From Symbiodinium natans (taxonomy: Eukaryota; Sar; Dinophyceae; Suessiales; Symbiodiniaceae): a DNA stretch of 60,000 nt. Of the stretch, positions 22,701 through 32,747 are shown in pieces. The notes beneath the pieces are model-generated. The model ran no database searches and had not been told where the DNA came from. It saw only the letters and a list, made by a program, of their open reading frames with translations. Numbering within the stretch: position 1 is the stretch's first letter; each line of letters starts with the position of its first letter. The stretch spans positions 12,501-72,500 of the forward strand of contig CAJNDS010002301.1 in NCBI GenBank assembly GCA_905221605.1, read 5' to 3'. The position numbers were made by a program, and so were the translations under genes.

Positions 22701-25700
22701 TTTCCAACTTTTAATGATTTGGTGCTTTCTTTAAACCAATGATCTGGGAGCATGGCACTTTACAGGTTCATTGCATCTGTAGGAGGCCTCAGACGAACAA
22801 ACGGACGTGCGCCGGAAAACTTGCTTAGAACTGCTGTGGTGTTTAGGTTGTGTGCTTGCTCTTTGCTTGTGAGTCTTCTCCAAGCAAAGCTCCATGAAAA
22901 AGATAAAGCCCCCGAAGCAAGGCATGCGCATCCGCGTTCCTGCCATGCGGAGGTTTTCCTAACTAAACAAAAACAATCAGCAGAAAGACAACTTAGCAAC
23001 AGCGGGCAGTATATCCCTGAAAGCAGCCCATTATGACTATTATGCTGGTGTTTTAACATTGACGACACCAGCTTACTTTTCCATCGATTGTAAGACCCTT
23101 GTCGCGGTGCGCACAAGGCCTCTCCACCCAGGGTCTTCTCGTGCGTCAGCAGCTGGAATACGAGGTATGCTACATATGATGACCTCAAAGAGAAGCTGGA
23201 GCGCAAACATCAAGTCGGGGTGCTGCGTAACATTGCGTAACGCGAATGCGGGGACACTCCATAGGCATTACAGTTGACTATGCGCTTAGCTTCATGATTT
23301 CATGCCTGTAGTTATGGCAAAAGCCTCCTGGCGTCGCAGCCTTATTCCCTGCTACGTCCGATTCACTCACTGTTCATTTTCTGCTTAGGTTGTCTGCTTT
23401 GCGTCCGATTCGTTGTCGGGTTGAAGTTCCGAATTAGTCCGCTAATTTCCGGTCGGTTTTTTCGGATGTTTTCGCCTTTTCCGTTTGCCTCGCCTGTTGC
23501 AAACTTGCTGACTTCATGTTTGGTCTATTCGGGGCTTGCCCGGACGCTGGTTTGTGATCGGGACGCCATTTCTTTCGAGACTGCACCCCAAGGTCTGTGT
23601 GGCTCTGAAGGATGGTTTTAGACGAGGCCCTGGCAGCACGATGACGGCTCCAATTCGTGAGACCTCTGCTATTCCACAGGGCTGAAAGTCTGCATGGAGC
23701 GATACTGTATGTGAAGATGCAAGATTGAGGCCTTACATGTAACCAGGGAGGCAAACAAGCCCTCAGACATCCGAAGCACGAAGGGAACAGCAGGAGACCT
23801 CATGCCTTGGTGGGTGCGTGGGCCTCTTTGCGCGTTGGGAGAGCCCAGAGTCTGTGGAAGTATCGATGTGCGCGGCATACACTGTGTACAAGTATATGGA
23901 GTATTCCGAGAAGTCGCAGAACGAAAGAAGCCTGAAAGAAACGAATCTCTCCTTTTTGTAACACTCGAGGCGGGAGGAATCCCTCAACGGAAGCCCCACA
24001 TGAAGAGACCCATGCCTCAGTTCATGCCCCAAGCAAGCCGACTAACCCTGAATGACTTTATGCCTTGCGGTCTCAACGTAAGAAGACCATACCCTAACCC
24101 TAAACCCTCAAGTCTAAATTCTAAGCTAACTCTAAACCCTACACCCTAAACCCCAAAAGCACCTTGGACAAAAGAAATCCTTGTTGTTCTGTCGCATCGA
24201 AGCCTGTAGCACCGACTTCCGGTCGTCGGACGGGTAGGAATTGAAGATCGTTGGAAGGGCCTCGTCACGTGGTATCAGCATGCTATGCACACAAAGCAAC
24301 ACAGCTCACGGCCGAAGCATTCTACCAAACAAGCTGAGGCTTCTTTTGGCACATGATTCGGAACTGACCTAGCGCTTGGGCTGTCCGAGGCGGAACACGG
24401 CAGAAGCACAAAAACACGTTGGACAACGATCGTGGGGAGGGCTTGTGCAGAGTGCAGAGAGAACGTGTTGAGATAAGGCCCCGGCAAAAGACATGCAGCT
24501 AAACATGAGCATGGCCATGCTGATCAGCGCAGACTTGACAGCAAACCTGAGTACAGCCACTCAGCAGGCTTCGGCGTCAGCTGCAAGTGCCCTTGAAAGC
24601 TCCTATGAGGTGCAACCAAAGCTTGGTCGCTCACTTCTGCTCTTTTTCCATCCTCGTTGGGCCGTTCTTCTCGAACTCCTGCATGCTCTTTGGCGGTTTG
24701 CGGTTTGAACGTTCATACCCCGCCCCTGCTGTCATCAACATGAGACAATCTTGATGCTACAGTACATTGTGGACGCCTCACGCCAACCAAATCAAACACC
24801 ACGTTGGAATCATTAAATCGCCCTGGCTGAATAATACCCCTTCAACCTGAACATAGCTCGCTTGAGAGTATCACGCGTCGCTGCGCTAAGTGCGCAGTCA
24901 AGCGAGTTTTCACAATTGGCTAAAGTACGGCAAATGGAGGGAAAGAGGCAGGGTTGGGCGGGGGGTTGTGTTTAAACGGTTTAAATTTTCGTTGTTTAAG
25001 CACACCACGTTTAAACAAACAGCGCCCTGGCGGTTCAGAATGTTTAAACGGTTTAAACTGTTTAAACGTGGGTTAAACATTAAGCGGTTTAAACTGTCAA
25101 ATGTTTAAACGCACACATGTTTAAACATCTGTTTAAACATAACACACACACACACACAGACACACAGCGGCTGCAAAGAGCACGTGTGCAGATCACAAAT
25201 CTTGGGCCAAGAATTGCCCGGAGAACTGTTTGAACACTTGGCAACAACTTCTTAAACATGTTTAAACGCACGCCCTGGAGCCCCACCAAATGTTTAAACG
25301 TTGAGCCCTGTGAACTGTTTCTGTTTAGACGCTCCACAGCCCGAACTCTGTGCAAACAGTTTAAACGCCTAAAATGTTTAAACGTTTAAACTTCAAACGT
25401 GATTGGCCCGTCCCTGGAAAGAGGCGGAGGCCTCTTGAGATCTCTTGAGAACTGAAATGAGAGGAGTGAGAGGGCCTAACCACCGGATCCCACTGAAAGC
25501 TATGCTTGCTGTATCGTTCTGGTTGGAGCCGAGCCTTCTCAAAGGGCTCCCGGACAAGCCGTGCATGTCTGCGCTGTACACGTATCAGCGATTTAAAACG
25601 GGGCTCTTTTTTGGTCTCACATCGCAGGGTTGCGTTGCCATCCGGGCCGGTGCAAAGGAGCATACAGACATGATTCGCAGGTGCGAGCCTCACTGACAAC

Positions 25701-26668
25701 GTGAAACGAGTGGTATCGCCCTCTCCTGTCAGCAAGCTTCCCAACCCCATGCATGCAACCTCGATTGCACTTCCGTCGGAGACTCTGCAAGGTATTTGAA
25801 TGGACATTCCCTCTAATTACTGGCGACGCATGGCTAGTTAACCCTGCTTTGCTCTGCGTTTGTTAAAGCAATCGCCTTCATTCGACTTCTTACGGGGTGT
25901 TCTTATACTGACCCCCTTAAGTTGAAGATCTGCCGGTTTACTCCGAGAGGCCTAATACCAACGGTGTTTGAAGGGAGCTGCTATGGCTCTTCTGAAACAA
26001 GTGCTGTCCTCTTCCGGCTCCGCGTAAGGCCACCCAAAAGGAAGGCAGTGCCCAACCTGGGAAACAGTAGAATCAAGGGGGAACAGGACAGGCCCAGGAT
26101 TGGCTCTTTGCACCTGGGTAGGTAGGTTGAAGAAGACCGAATGACACGCCAAAAATGCCTACGAGTAGTGTCAGAGATGTTTTCGACCCTATCGCTCCTG
26201 TCAGCTGCTGATGTCAGCCTGATTTGTGCTGAGGTCTCCGCACAAGGAGGGTGTTCGAAAGCACGGAACCCAGAAGGCTGGCCTGAACATGTTGTTACAA
26301 GCACTTCAGCAACACACGCACACACGGATTGGAAGCAGGACTCAAGCGTGTAGGTAGGTCGTGGTGTCCATCAGAGCACCACTTGCAGACCCTTTCATGT
26401 TTTGGTTTCACCGCACTTGCATCAAGACACGTTTTCCACCTCCCGGGGTCACTCCCAGCCTTCACTATGTCCAGCAAGTTGGATCTGATAGACCTTCAGC
26501 GTCACGGTGCACCAAAACCGCACATGTAACTTGCGCAGGGCTCGCAGGGAGTTGCCATCTCACAGCTGCAAAGCCCATCTTGGCCGAATGCTGCATATAG
26601 GTCCCAGGCTGGATAGCGACGATCATCTCTACCGCGTTGCCGAAGGTGGCGTTGAGCAGTCCGGTAAT
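9404..26668 (-). CDS. CAX-family cation/proton exchanger, long split gene, N-terminus not found
   Basis: Predicted to swap Ca2+ or other divalent cations for H+ across a vacuolar or other membrane. Exons in order: 26668-26609 (first CAX repeat signature, GLLNATFGNAVEMIVAIQ); 26056-26009 (LGTAFLLGGLTRSRKR); 24546-24480 (FAVKSALISMAMLMFSCMSF); about 23169-23129 (YLVFQLLTHEK, end of TM6); 16015-15829 (acidic loop, GEEEDDDDEDHE); 13803-13754 (second signature, GFIGVVLLPIAGNACEH); 10715-10650; 10399-10370 (VGSATQISLL); 10289-10211 (VVPFSVIAAWFMD); 9617-9536 (DGRSNW); 9503-9404 (stop). Most neighbouring phases agree. Missing: the N-terminal exons, the GSILSN-type exon after 26609, and TM7 (a candidate lies near 14.7 kb, GLMAVSTLAVV). 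Oddities: the usual GNAAEH reads GNACEH, the last intron would be 32 nt, and two complete genes lie inside introns on the same strand. The family call is firm; unity as one gene is an inference. Confidence 0.7.
9504..9535 (-). other. Candidate 32-nt intron
   Basis: The intron would start GTAAGC and end GGGGGGAAG between two phase-compatible CAX exons. Without splicing, the frame stops at TAA immediately. It is extremely short and G-rich. An alternative is that the protein ends here and the next hydrophobic frame is not used. Confidence 0.45.
11099..13004 (-). CDS. Ubiquitin-like domain plus RCC1-type repeat protein
   Basis: Four exons: about 13004-12895 (start MTISVAVCILSGDRSS), 12777-12671 (TSSGKVLQASHTLADEG, then GDVVSAIVRE), 12477-12343, and 12211-11099 with the stop. 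The first two form a ubiquitin-like domain; the last two hold ten repeats of about 40 residues with the core FAAIxxDGxVVTWGxxxxGG, ending shortly after the tenth. The junctions at 12671/12477 and 12343/12211 are phase 0 with GC donors; the join between exons 1 and 2 is not resolved and may hide a short exon. Such repeats resemble RCC1/HERC/UVR8 blades, and this UBL-repeat layout is common in dinoflagellates, often labelled HERC-like without a HECT domain. No catalytic domain is seen. Repeat 4 has an 8-residue insertion and loses the WG glycine. The gene lies wholly inside one intron of the CAX gene, same strand. Confidence 0.8.
14240..14270 (+). repeat. Interstitial telomere-type repeat (TTTAGGG)
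   Basis: Two TTTAGGG units plus decayed copies, inside the CAX intron region between 13.8 and 15.8 kb. Confidence 0.8.
14660..14750 (-). CDS. Candidate exon, possible CAX seventh membrane span
   Basis: The minus strand encodes ATGLMAVSTLAVVRVLANGS with very G/C-rich third positions. It lies in the correct place and strand between the acidic-loop exon (15829) and the second-signature exon (13803) of the exchanger. A GT donor follows LAV. Similarity to the family's TM7 is only general, so this is tentative. Confidence 0.3.
15829..16015 (-). CDS. Acidic-loop exon, assigned to the CAX exchanger
   Basis: It follows a CAG/G acceptor in phase 0 and ends at a GC donor. It encodes an Asp/Glu-rich stretch (LEEGEEEDDDDEDHE) and then about 40 polar residues. 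CAX proteins carry an acidic loop between TM6 and TM7, and this exon sits between the TM6 exon (23.1 kb) and the second signature (13.8 kb). The assignment rests on position and composition only. Confidence 0.45.
18404..18650 (-). CDS. Terminal exon of an unrecognised gene
   Basis: About 80 codons on the minus strand to a TAG at 18401-18403, including AQIGNDLVSELQQRCSRDAE and ending VPKNTRPIK. Third positions are G/C-rich. A second coding-looking stretch upstream (about 19172-18930, including GSWAALLQWYPHEYASLLWL) could be the preceding exon. Both lie within the long intron of the exchanger gene, after the stop of the 20.1-22.5 kb membrane protein gene. No family recognised. Confidence 0.4.
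18930..19172 (-). CDS. Possible exon, function unknown
   Basis: A minus-strand frame with a protein-like C-terminal half (GSWAALLQWYPHEYASLLWL) of mixed hydrophobic and aromatic composition. Exact borders unresolved. Possibly joins the exon at 18650-18404. Confidence 0.3.
19789..19842 (+). repeat. Interstitial telomere-type repeat (CCCTAAA)
   Basis: Mixed CCCTCAA and CCCTAAA units, with an interruption TTTATAAAT. Lies 250 bp downstream of the stop of the 20090-22546 gene. Confidence 0.85.
20090..22546 (-). CDS. Multi-pass membrane protein, candidate gustatory-receptor-like (GRL)
   Basis: Three exons, 22546-20976, 20864-20612 and 20515-20090, join in frame (phase 2, then 0) to 749 residues. 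The ATG at 22546 has a strong context (GGCGCCATGG). Residues 1 to about 335 are polar and Ser/Pro/Lys-rich, probably disordered. The rest holds about seven membrane segments, the first near SRILLSLVGIL and the last near YYLVAFTFGIA. Between TM5 and TM6 an amphipathic helix (LDEWNMLQATLRQVSGRL) runs into a membrane span, and the end reads QYVVQYIMQSEAGFYMKGV, ITNSDVQKMGYYLVAFTFGI. That spacing (cytosolic helix, long TM6, GxFxLxxxxL, then a tyrosine-rich last span) recalls the insect gustatory/odorant receptor and GRL fold. This is my pattern-based inference; other 7-TM families remain possible. Exon 2 includes a C12 run encoding Pro residues that could instead be intronic. Confidence 0.6.
23129..23169 (-). 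CDS. CAX exchanger exon, end of TM6
   Basis: After the acceptor ATATGTAG the minus strand reads AYLVFQLLTHEK. The YVAYLVFQLxTH line is typical of the end of TM6 in CAX proteins, just before the acidic loop. The exon might begin earlier if a different AG is used. It lies in the correct order between 24546-24480 and 16015-15829. Confidence 0.6.
24091..24155 (+). repeat. Interstitial telomere-type repeat (CCCTAAA)
   Basis: Several CCCTAAA units mixed with decayed versions such as CTCTAAACCCTACACCC. Confidence 0.85.
24480..24546 (-). CDS. CAX exchanger exon, TM5 region
   Basis: The acceptor GTACTCAG/G is followed by FAVKSALISMAMLMFSCMSF on the minus strand and a GC donor. The line corresponds to the FNxTxAxxxxxxLxxSxxxF segment of CAX proteins. 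Its phase (one base before the first full codon) matches the GA donor that ends exon 26056-26009, giving RKRFAVKS across the junction. Confidence 0.65.
24970..25391. repeat. Cluster of 14 GTTTAAAC palindromes
   Basis: The exact octamer occurs at 24970, 25009, 25042, 25051, 25060, 25087, 25103, 25119, 25131, 25260, 25292, 25359, 25376 and 25384 (start positions), plus near-matches such as GGTTAAAC. In random DNA one copy per 65 kb is expected. Spacing is irregular, so this is not a simple tandem repeat. A short (CA)n tract lies inside at 25140-25165. The cluster is located in the intron between two CAX exons. Confidence 0.95.
26009..26056 (-). CDS. CAX exchanger exon, TM4 region
   Basis: After a polypyrimidine acceptor (TGTTTCCCAG/G) the minus strand reads LGTAFLLGGLTRSRKR. 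This corresponds to the VLGxxFxxGGxxxxxQ line following the GSxxSNxLLV segment of CAX proteins. The exon would end at a GA donor (AAGAG/GACAGC), a non-canonical site known in dinoflagellates. Confidence 0.6.
26609..26668 (-). CDS. CAX exchanger exon, first signature motif
   Basis: Twenty codons on the minus strand read ITGLLNATFGNAVEMIVAIQ. The GNAVE core with the preceding GGLLNATF-type sequence is the diagnostic first repeat motif of the CAX family and includes the cation-binding glutamate. The acceptor is GTGAACAG. The 3' border is uncertain since no clean GT follows. Confidence 0.8.
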
Positions 26669-27308
26669 CTGTTCACTCACAAGGAGTGGCGTTTCAGGAT
26701 CTGACTTTCATCTCTGATTGTAGCCGAAGCACTTCATTTATCAAGGTGTCCTGCCTAGCTGGCCTAGCTGCTTCACATGTTCCCATGCCGTGTGCCAAGC
26801 TGAGAAGACACCGGCTACTGCAATCTGGGAAAACGGAATTCTGAAGGGTACTTTGGGCACGTGACGCTCTTCGGAGAGGGAACAGGCGGCATGTTTCAGG
26901 TTGGGGTGCCATGCCATGTTGCACACCTGCTGTGCCATGTGGCAGACTCTTAGCGCAAGAAAGTGCAAGGTGGTTTGCTGCTTCGGAGTTGCATGTCAGT
27001 TTCATTGCCAAAGCAATTTTCCAACGTACGGTGGCTGCCTTGACTGGGGCCCAGGCAGTATCGTTATTGATAGAACCTGCAAGCTCCTCTCAGTGACATC
27101 TGGGAACGCACGACGTGTAGCCGATGACTTGTGCAGAGATACTGCTGGAATGCAAGTGCATGATTCGAGGTGTTCCTATCTGCCCCGTCTCGCCTGCAGG
27201 GCCCTTGGATTTGGTAGTGCCAACCATGGTTCGTCGCATGGCCAAGAAAATACTTGCAGCGTCATCGAACTCCGTGTGACATCCTAGATGAATTTGAGCC
27301 TCTGCCCC

Positions 27309-30300
27309 TCAAAACGACTCAAAATCCCCATGCGTGTCCTCTGTGGCGTCGCCCAGAATCTTTGCAAGCGGCACCTGGACAAGCCCGCTGCTTGTGGTGA
27401 AAGTGGCCACGAGCGGGGCCGTACGCGTTTCGTGGATCAGCGCCCACCACCGGAGGTCAGAGTCTACACAATCTGTCCACAATCGTACTAGGCATTACAA
27501 CAACAACATTGCAACATTGACGTCTTGGAACAAACTCGCTCCCTTTGACCATCAAGAAATCACATCTGTGGCGCTTCCATAGTGAGCAGCGAATGGCCGA
27601 TGCAAATCTTCAGGAAGCTGTGACCAAGGGGACTTATGCTGCTCTGGCGTTTTCAACTGTGCTGCGTCCGTTTCTTACCTGGTGTTGCCCGCGCAGCTGA
27701 ATAGCCCAGCACAATTTTTTGGTCAGCCTTGGGCACTGTCATCGTAAGATCCGGGCCAAAGCGAGGAAATTTAGCCAGAACCTGAGGGGCCATGAATAGG
27801 CAGAGATCGCGGTGGGAGTTTTCCCACACTTGGACAGCCATCGGCGCGGCTGAGGGCCGCACACCCACGTATAGCTCCAGTTGGCAAAGTGGGCGAGGAT
27901 CTGCCCAATGCGAGTCTTCTGGATCGTACTAGATCACACAATGGCTCTTGGCTTTTCTAAAGGAATTCTGTACATTCATACTTTTCTGCCCGTCTTCTTG
28001 AAATCAGGTGTCTAAGTACGCGGACTGTCTTGGGCCGTCGCGTCTCCAAAAATGCATGTGCTTTGCAAAGCATGACGGCTGCACCCCAAGCGGACAGGCC
28101 AACAGCAAAATACCTGGGGCAGCGATCCAAAATAGCCAGCCAATTCAGACGTTCCCTGTTAGAGCCCGTGCGCAAACAACTCACGACCTATATCAAGTCA
28201 CCCGTATGACCATGGTAGCTGGCATGCGAGGGGCTAAGCGGATGATTGAAAATCGTCTTCAAGCCGGCAGCATTGTCCGTCCCTGGCACAGACGATGAAG
28301 TGGCGAAGGGCAGGGAGGAAAAACAGCAAAAATCTCAAAACATGTCAAGTGGCCGGTAAGTTTGGGTTTGACTTGACCCTGCAGTTAGGAGGCGACCAAT
28401 GCTGAGCTAAAGAAGTACACAGATCCTGCATCGAGTAGAATCCTCTGGCAGGGGCCAATCTTGGTACCACCGTTCATCAGCAGCCCGCCTACGATGTACA
28501 GCACGCTATACGTCCTGGCACGGCTGGGTGTCTGTGGCTTTATGATTGTTCCCCATACTGATGGCCTACTTTCATGTTGCCTTGGCTTTCTTGTCCTGTG
28601 TATTCTCTGCAGGGCGGACTTGAACAATGAATGTACTACGACGGCTGGTACGAATCCTGGAGGCAATCATGCAGCAACACCGAAACCCACGACCCCAATG
28701 TGTTGTTTGTAACGGTGTGTCGAGCTCCAAGAAGGGACCCCATCCAAGTGGAGGTACAAGGCAAGGATAGCAACATCCATTAATCAAGCCATAAACTTGC
28801 CATAAACGTGCTTGACAATCGCATGGTCACCGAAGCTGCGTTGAAGCCCCCAAGTGTCTTTGGCGCGCGAGGCTGTGGTTCGGATTCCACGCCCGTCACA
28901 GCCAGGCTCCTTGCGATGCACAATCACAGAGCCCTTGAGCACGCGGCTATGCGTGGCTGCTAAGAAGAGAAGAACTCTTGAAACCATTGAATACTACAGG
29001 CAAGTGAGCCCTCAAATAAGCAGCCGTGCCCCGGCGAAGGAGAAAGACGCGAAGCGGTTGGACACCAACAGCTCCAGCTAGGGGGGTCTACGGATGATGT
29101 ACGGATGCAAGCGCCGGGCATTGCAACACCGGACCGCTCTTGACCAGCCGAGGACCCGGCTCCGGAACGGATGAGGGCCGCTTAAACTCCACGTTGTGCA
29201 GTCGGTGGCGCATCTTCATAGCCATGGCCTCTTTCGCACACCGTCATATTCTCCATGCCTACAGTTTCCGCATCATGCATTTGCATTATAGCATTGAGCA
29301 ACAACCCACGGAAGCCTTGGAAACATTGAACGCGCTTTGACGGAGGTGTGCAAAGCCCCACAAAGCCACCTTGAGCTTGATGGGGTTAATGAGTGCCGGC
29401 TTGCCCGACACATCGTCAAAGGCCAGCTCCTTGTGTTCAGTGGAGATGACCGGAGGGCAATTCGAAATTCATCGCAAGCACTTGCTAAAGTTAGGCTTTG
29501 GAGTTGCGGATCCTCAAGACAATCCAGAAGTTTGAGCCCGAATGTTCCATGGTCGGAGTCAACCGTGGAACCACCTTGCAACCCAAAATGCAAGCCCTGA
29601 AGACTCCCATATAGGCGTTTGGATGAGCATGCACTTCCTGGTGACGTGGTGCCCTGGATGCCTCAGCACGGTGCCCAAGATCTGTAAAACGACATGACCC
29701 CCACACATCCCTGGATGGCGCGGGTGCTGTTCTAGTCCAAGCATTCCTATCCCAACCTGTAGCTCATGTCTATGTGGAAACACCGTCACGTCTTCAAAGT
29801 TGCTACATGCAACCTCTGACTGATAGACTTTACCATCTCAAAGAAGTCCTCCCATTCGCGTTCGCGGGTCTCGGCTCTGCCCCTGTCAGTTGGTCGGCTT
29901 CGCAGGGTTTTGGTGATTAGTCAAGAGGAGAACTATGCTGTACTGCAGACCATAACAGGGCCTGTCGTCTCGTAAACTAAGTATGCTCACGAGAAGACCG
30001 CACCCACACCAAGCCCATGGGCTAACAGCATCACCAACCAAAACTCTAGAGGTCGGCAATTCGCGACAAAGACAGCACCCACTCCTACACATACAAAACC
30101 GCAGAACCTTATGGCTCTTTAGGGGGGGCAAAAGAATGTTCCAACAGAGCACACGCTCGGCCGGGCAAGAGGCCAGCTGTGCACCAAGTATGAAGAAGCC
30201 ATGTTTGGCCAGGCATATTGCGGACTTGCTATAGATGCTTTTGTCTGCATCCAGATTCGGACATGTCAAATCTTCTGCGAGCTCAAACTGCACCTTAAGG

Positions 30301-31120
30301 CCATGAATCAACAACCCCGGTGAGAGGGCGCGAACAAACACGAATACAAGTACACGCACAGACAGACGACCCAATCTCCTCATGGTCCTTAATGCAACCT
30401 GAACAGCTATCTAGTACGTAACATTGTGACATCGTCCGTGCTGGCCGCCGTGCCTTGAAGACCTTGGGCAAGGGCCGATGGACGATTGCAAGTGTCCGCG
30501 CAAGATGTTGGGGTTCCGCCAAAAAATAGTTGCCGCTTGGAGCAAGGCCAAGTCTTTCAGCGAACCTGAGCCTATCCTGGAGGAAACTTCAGGGACGGTG
30601 GATGTAAGTAAAGTACAGCCAGCTGCATACAATCACCGCGGTCACGACAATCTCACACTCAGTGCAGTTGCAGCAAAGGTTCATGGTGGCATGCTGCATT
30701 ATGTCACAGAAAGCCGCTGAAAGTCTCAAGGAAACTGCCCAAAACACTGGAGCTTAGCTCATCTCAGCTCCCTGCGCCGGGCTGTTCTTTACCACTAGCG
30801 GCGCTCGGAGCGTCATCTCACCTGATGGTGCCCAGCCCTTGCCCTTTCTTCTTGCTCGTGCGTGTGCGCGCCCTGGGCCATTGAAAGTGCTCATTCATTT
30901 TCAAGAGGCTGAACGGACATGACCTTACACTCTGAATTGTACCACTAGAATGGTGAGCGCGTTTCTTTCCAAACTCCGCAGCAGCTGCTGTGCAACAGGT
31001 CCATGCAATGCATGTTGATCTTTCATCCGACCCGTGGAATGTTTTACGACAAGCTCCTCAGCCCAGCCCTCAACTCGAAACGCCCTTTCGTCGGGCAGCA
31101 AGACTATCAGAAGGGTCTGT
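27309..31120 (-). CDS. Multi-exon gene of unknown function, 3' part
   Basis: Minus-strand exons with good splice sites and agreeing phases: 31120-30943 (LLPDERAFRVEGWAEELVVK), 30576-30463 (DRLRFAERLGLAPSGNYFLA), 30293 to about 30225 (VQFELAEDLTCPNLDADKSI), 29429-29316 (ELAFDDVSGKPALINPIKLK), about 28960-28800 (GSVIVHRKEPGCDGRG, TWGLQRSFGDHAIVKH), 28113-28020 (a membrane span, YFAVGLSAWGAAVMLCKAHA), 27928-27679 (DPRPLCQLELYVGVRPSAAP, ends GTAAGA) and 27463-27309 (SDLRWWALIHETRTAPLVAT, stop after HGDFESF). The last two introns join exactly (phase 0, then 1). The 5' end and at least one internal exon (a candidate near 28.5 kb, VLYIVGGLLMNGGTKIG) are not settled. I recognise no family. Repeated beta-strand-like stretches with one membrane span suggest a membrane-anchored protein, which is inference. 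Confidence 0.55.
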
Positions 31121-32747
31121 CTAGACAACACAGCTTGCGTCTTGAGAAGACTTCCATATTATAATCGATTTCATACATGCAGAGACAGGGGAAAGGGGGA
31201 AGGGACATGTAAGTTTCGCGCGTAACGAATCCGTGCCCTGCGCCCAAACAGAAATCCCACATGCACGTTCCCAGGCCTGGCATTGCCATCAGGTGCTTGC
31301 CAACCCAGCCCTCTTGACTTGGTACAGCTGGTGCGAGCATCAGTTCGGCTGTACGGCTGAAATCGATTTTGCACCCACCCAACCCTGCAGTGGGATCGAC
31401 ATGCCCATGCAGCCTCAACTCACCTGCGGGAGCGCAGCCGCCGTTTTCACTTTCTCTGTGCAATCAATGTGCCACTTTCTGGGCACAGCGACCTCGCCCA
31501 AAGGGAGAAGCCGAAACACTCGTTAGCGCGGTGTCAGGCTCTGTGCCTACCGTAAGTTCCAAGCAACTGTCGCAGGATCGGTATGCAACACTTAATTACA
31601 CTGTGAAGAAGAGGCCAATACCCCAGAATGGAAATGGAGAAAAACAAACATGGATGATTGACCTCATGCCCTCGTGAATCAAATGATCAAATGGAAAGCT
31701 GCCACACTGAATCTCCGAAAGCTACTGGAGGCTCAATGCTCTCAGACTGAACTTCGTCGAGGCATTGCCTGCCGTCCGTCGCATGGATGTGAACTATGTC
31801 AGAATTACAGGGTCAGCCGCTGAAGCCATGACCTGTGTGAACCGTCCTGAGAAAGCAAATACCTAGCATTGACGCAGACCCAAACGGGTCATAAGGATTT
31901 GGGTGACACAGCGCTGGGCAATGAATCGCTTGTCCGGAAGGACAAGCGGGTCCAATGTTGAACTGTGAGTTGTGCTACCCATACTTTCGGCACACAAGGC
32001 CGAGAACTCCTGAGTCTAGACCCAAGCTCCACCAGAAGGATCTCTCCTTGATGCAAGGACCCCTAGCTCCCTGAAACAGTATCTACTGCAAACCGTGAGA
32101 CTCGAGTCAGCCCTGGCCAACTACCACAACCCCGCACAACAATGTGCGAGACCTTGGCTCGAGGGTGCCAGAACCCGGGAACCTGGCGACCTCGCCAGAC
32201 CCCAGGAGGGCAGCTCCTTGGTCGGAGATGCGTTTCAGGGTGCTTCAACTTTCGGGGCTTCGTGTGCTCTCACCTGGCAAGCGCATGGAGCAGGGATGCT
32301 CGCACACCTGAACCCGCTTCATGCCGAGGACAGCCGAGGATTTTGGGACTTAGGCAACTCTGAGCCTGGCACGGAGGCCGCAGCATCCGAACTGACCGAT
32401 GCCACTTCACCTCCACTTCGCAGCCCACCTGTCTCAGCGTTTCTCTCCAATCCCTCTCCACATTTGGGGGGGTTAGGCTTTTTGTTTTCAGCCCGCCTAG
32501 CTGATGGTGTCATCGCACTGCTGAGGGTTTGGGGTTTAGTGTGGGAAATGTGGGAAGTCCGGGGCTGAGTTTTTTCTCAGAGCTACAGCTGCGTCGGCAG
32601 GCAGCTGACAGCCGGCTAGTCGCATGCTCCCCTATATTGCTACATTATTACGTTATTGTAATGTGATATTGTTATCTTGCTACTGACTATACTAGGACAT
32701 CATTGCATTGTTGTACTATACGGTGAATACATAGTACCATATTAACA

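Noticed and set aside
24890-25108. Phe/Lys-rich plus-strand frame
   Set aside because: It translates the GTTTAAAC palindrome cluster.
30478-30610. Plus-strand frame ending at a GTAAGTAA donor
   Set aside because: The minus strand here carries a 38-codon exon (30576-30463) with a strong acceptor and phases matching its neighbours, which explains the region better.
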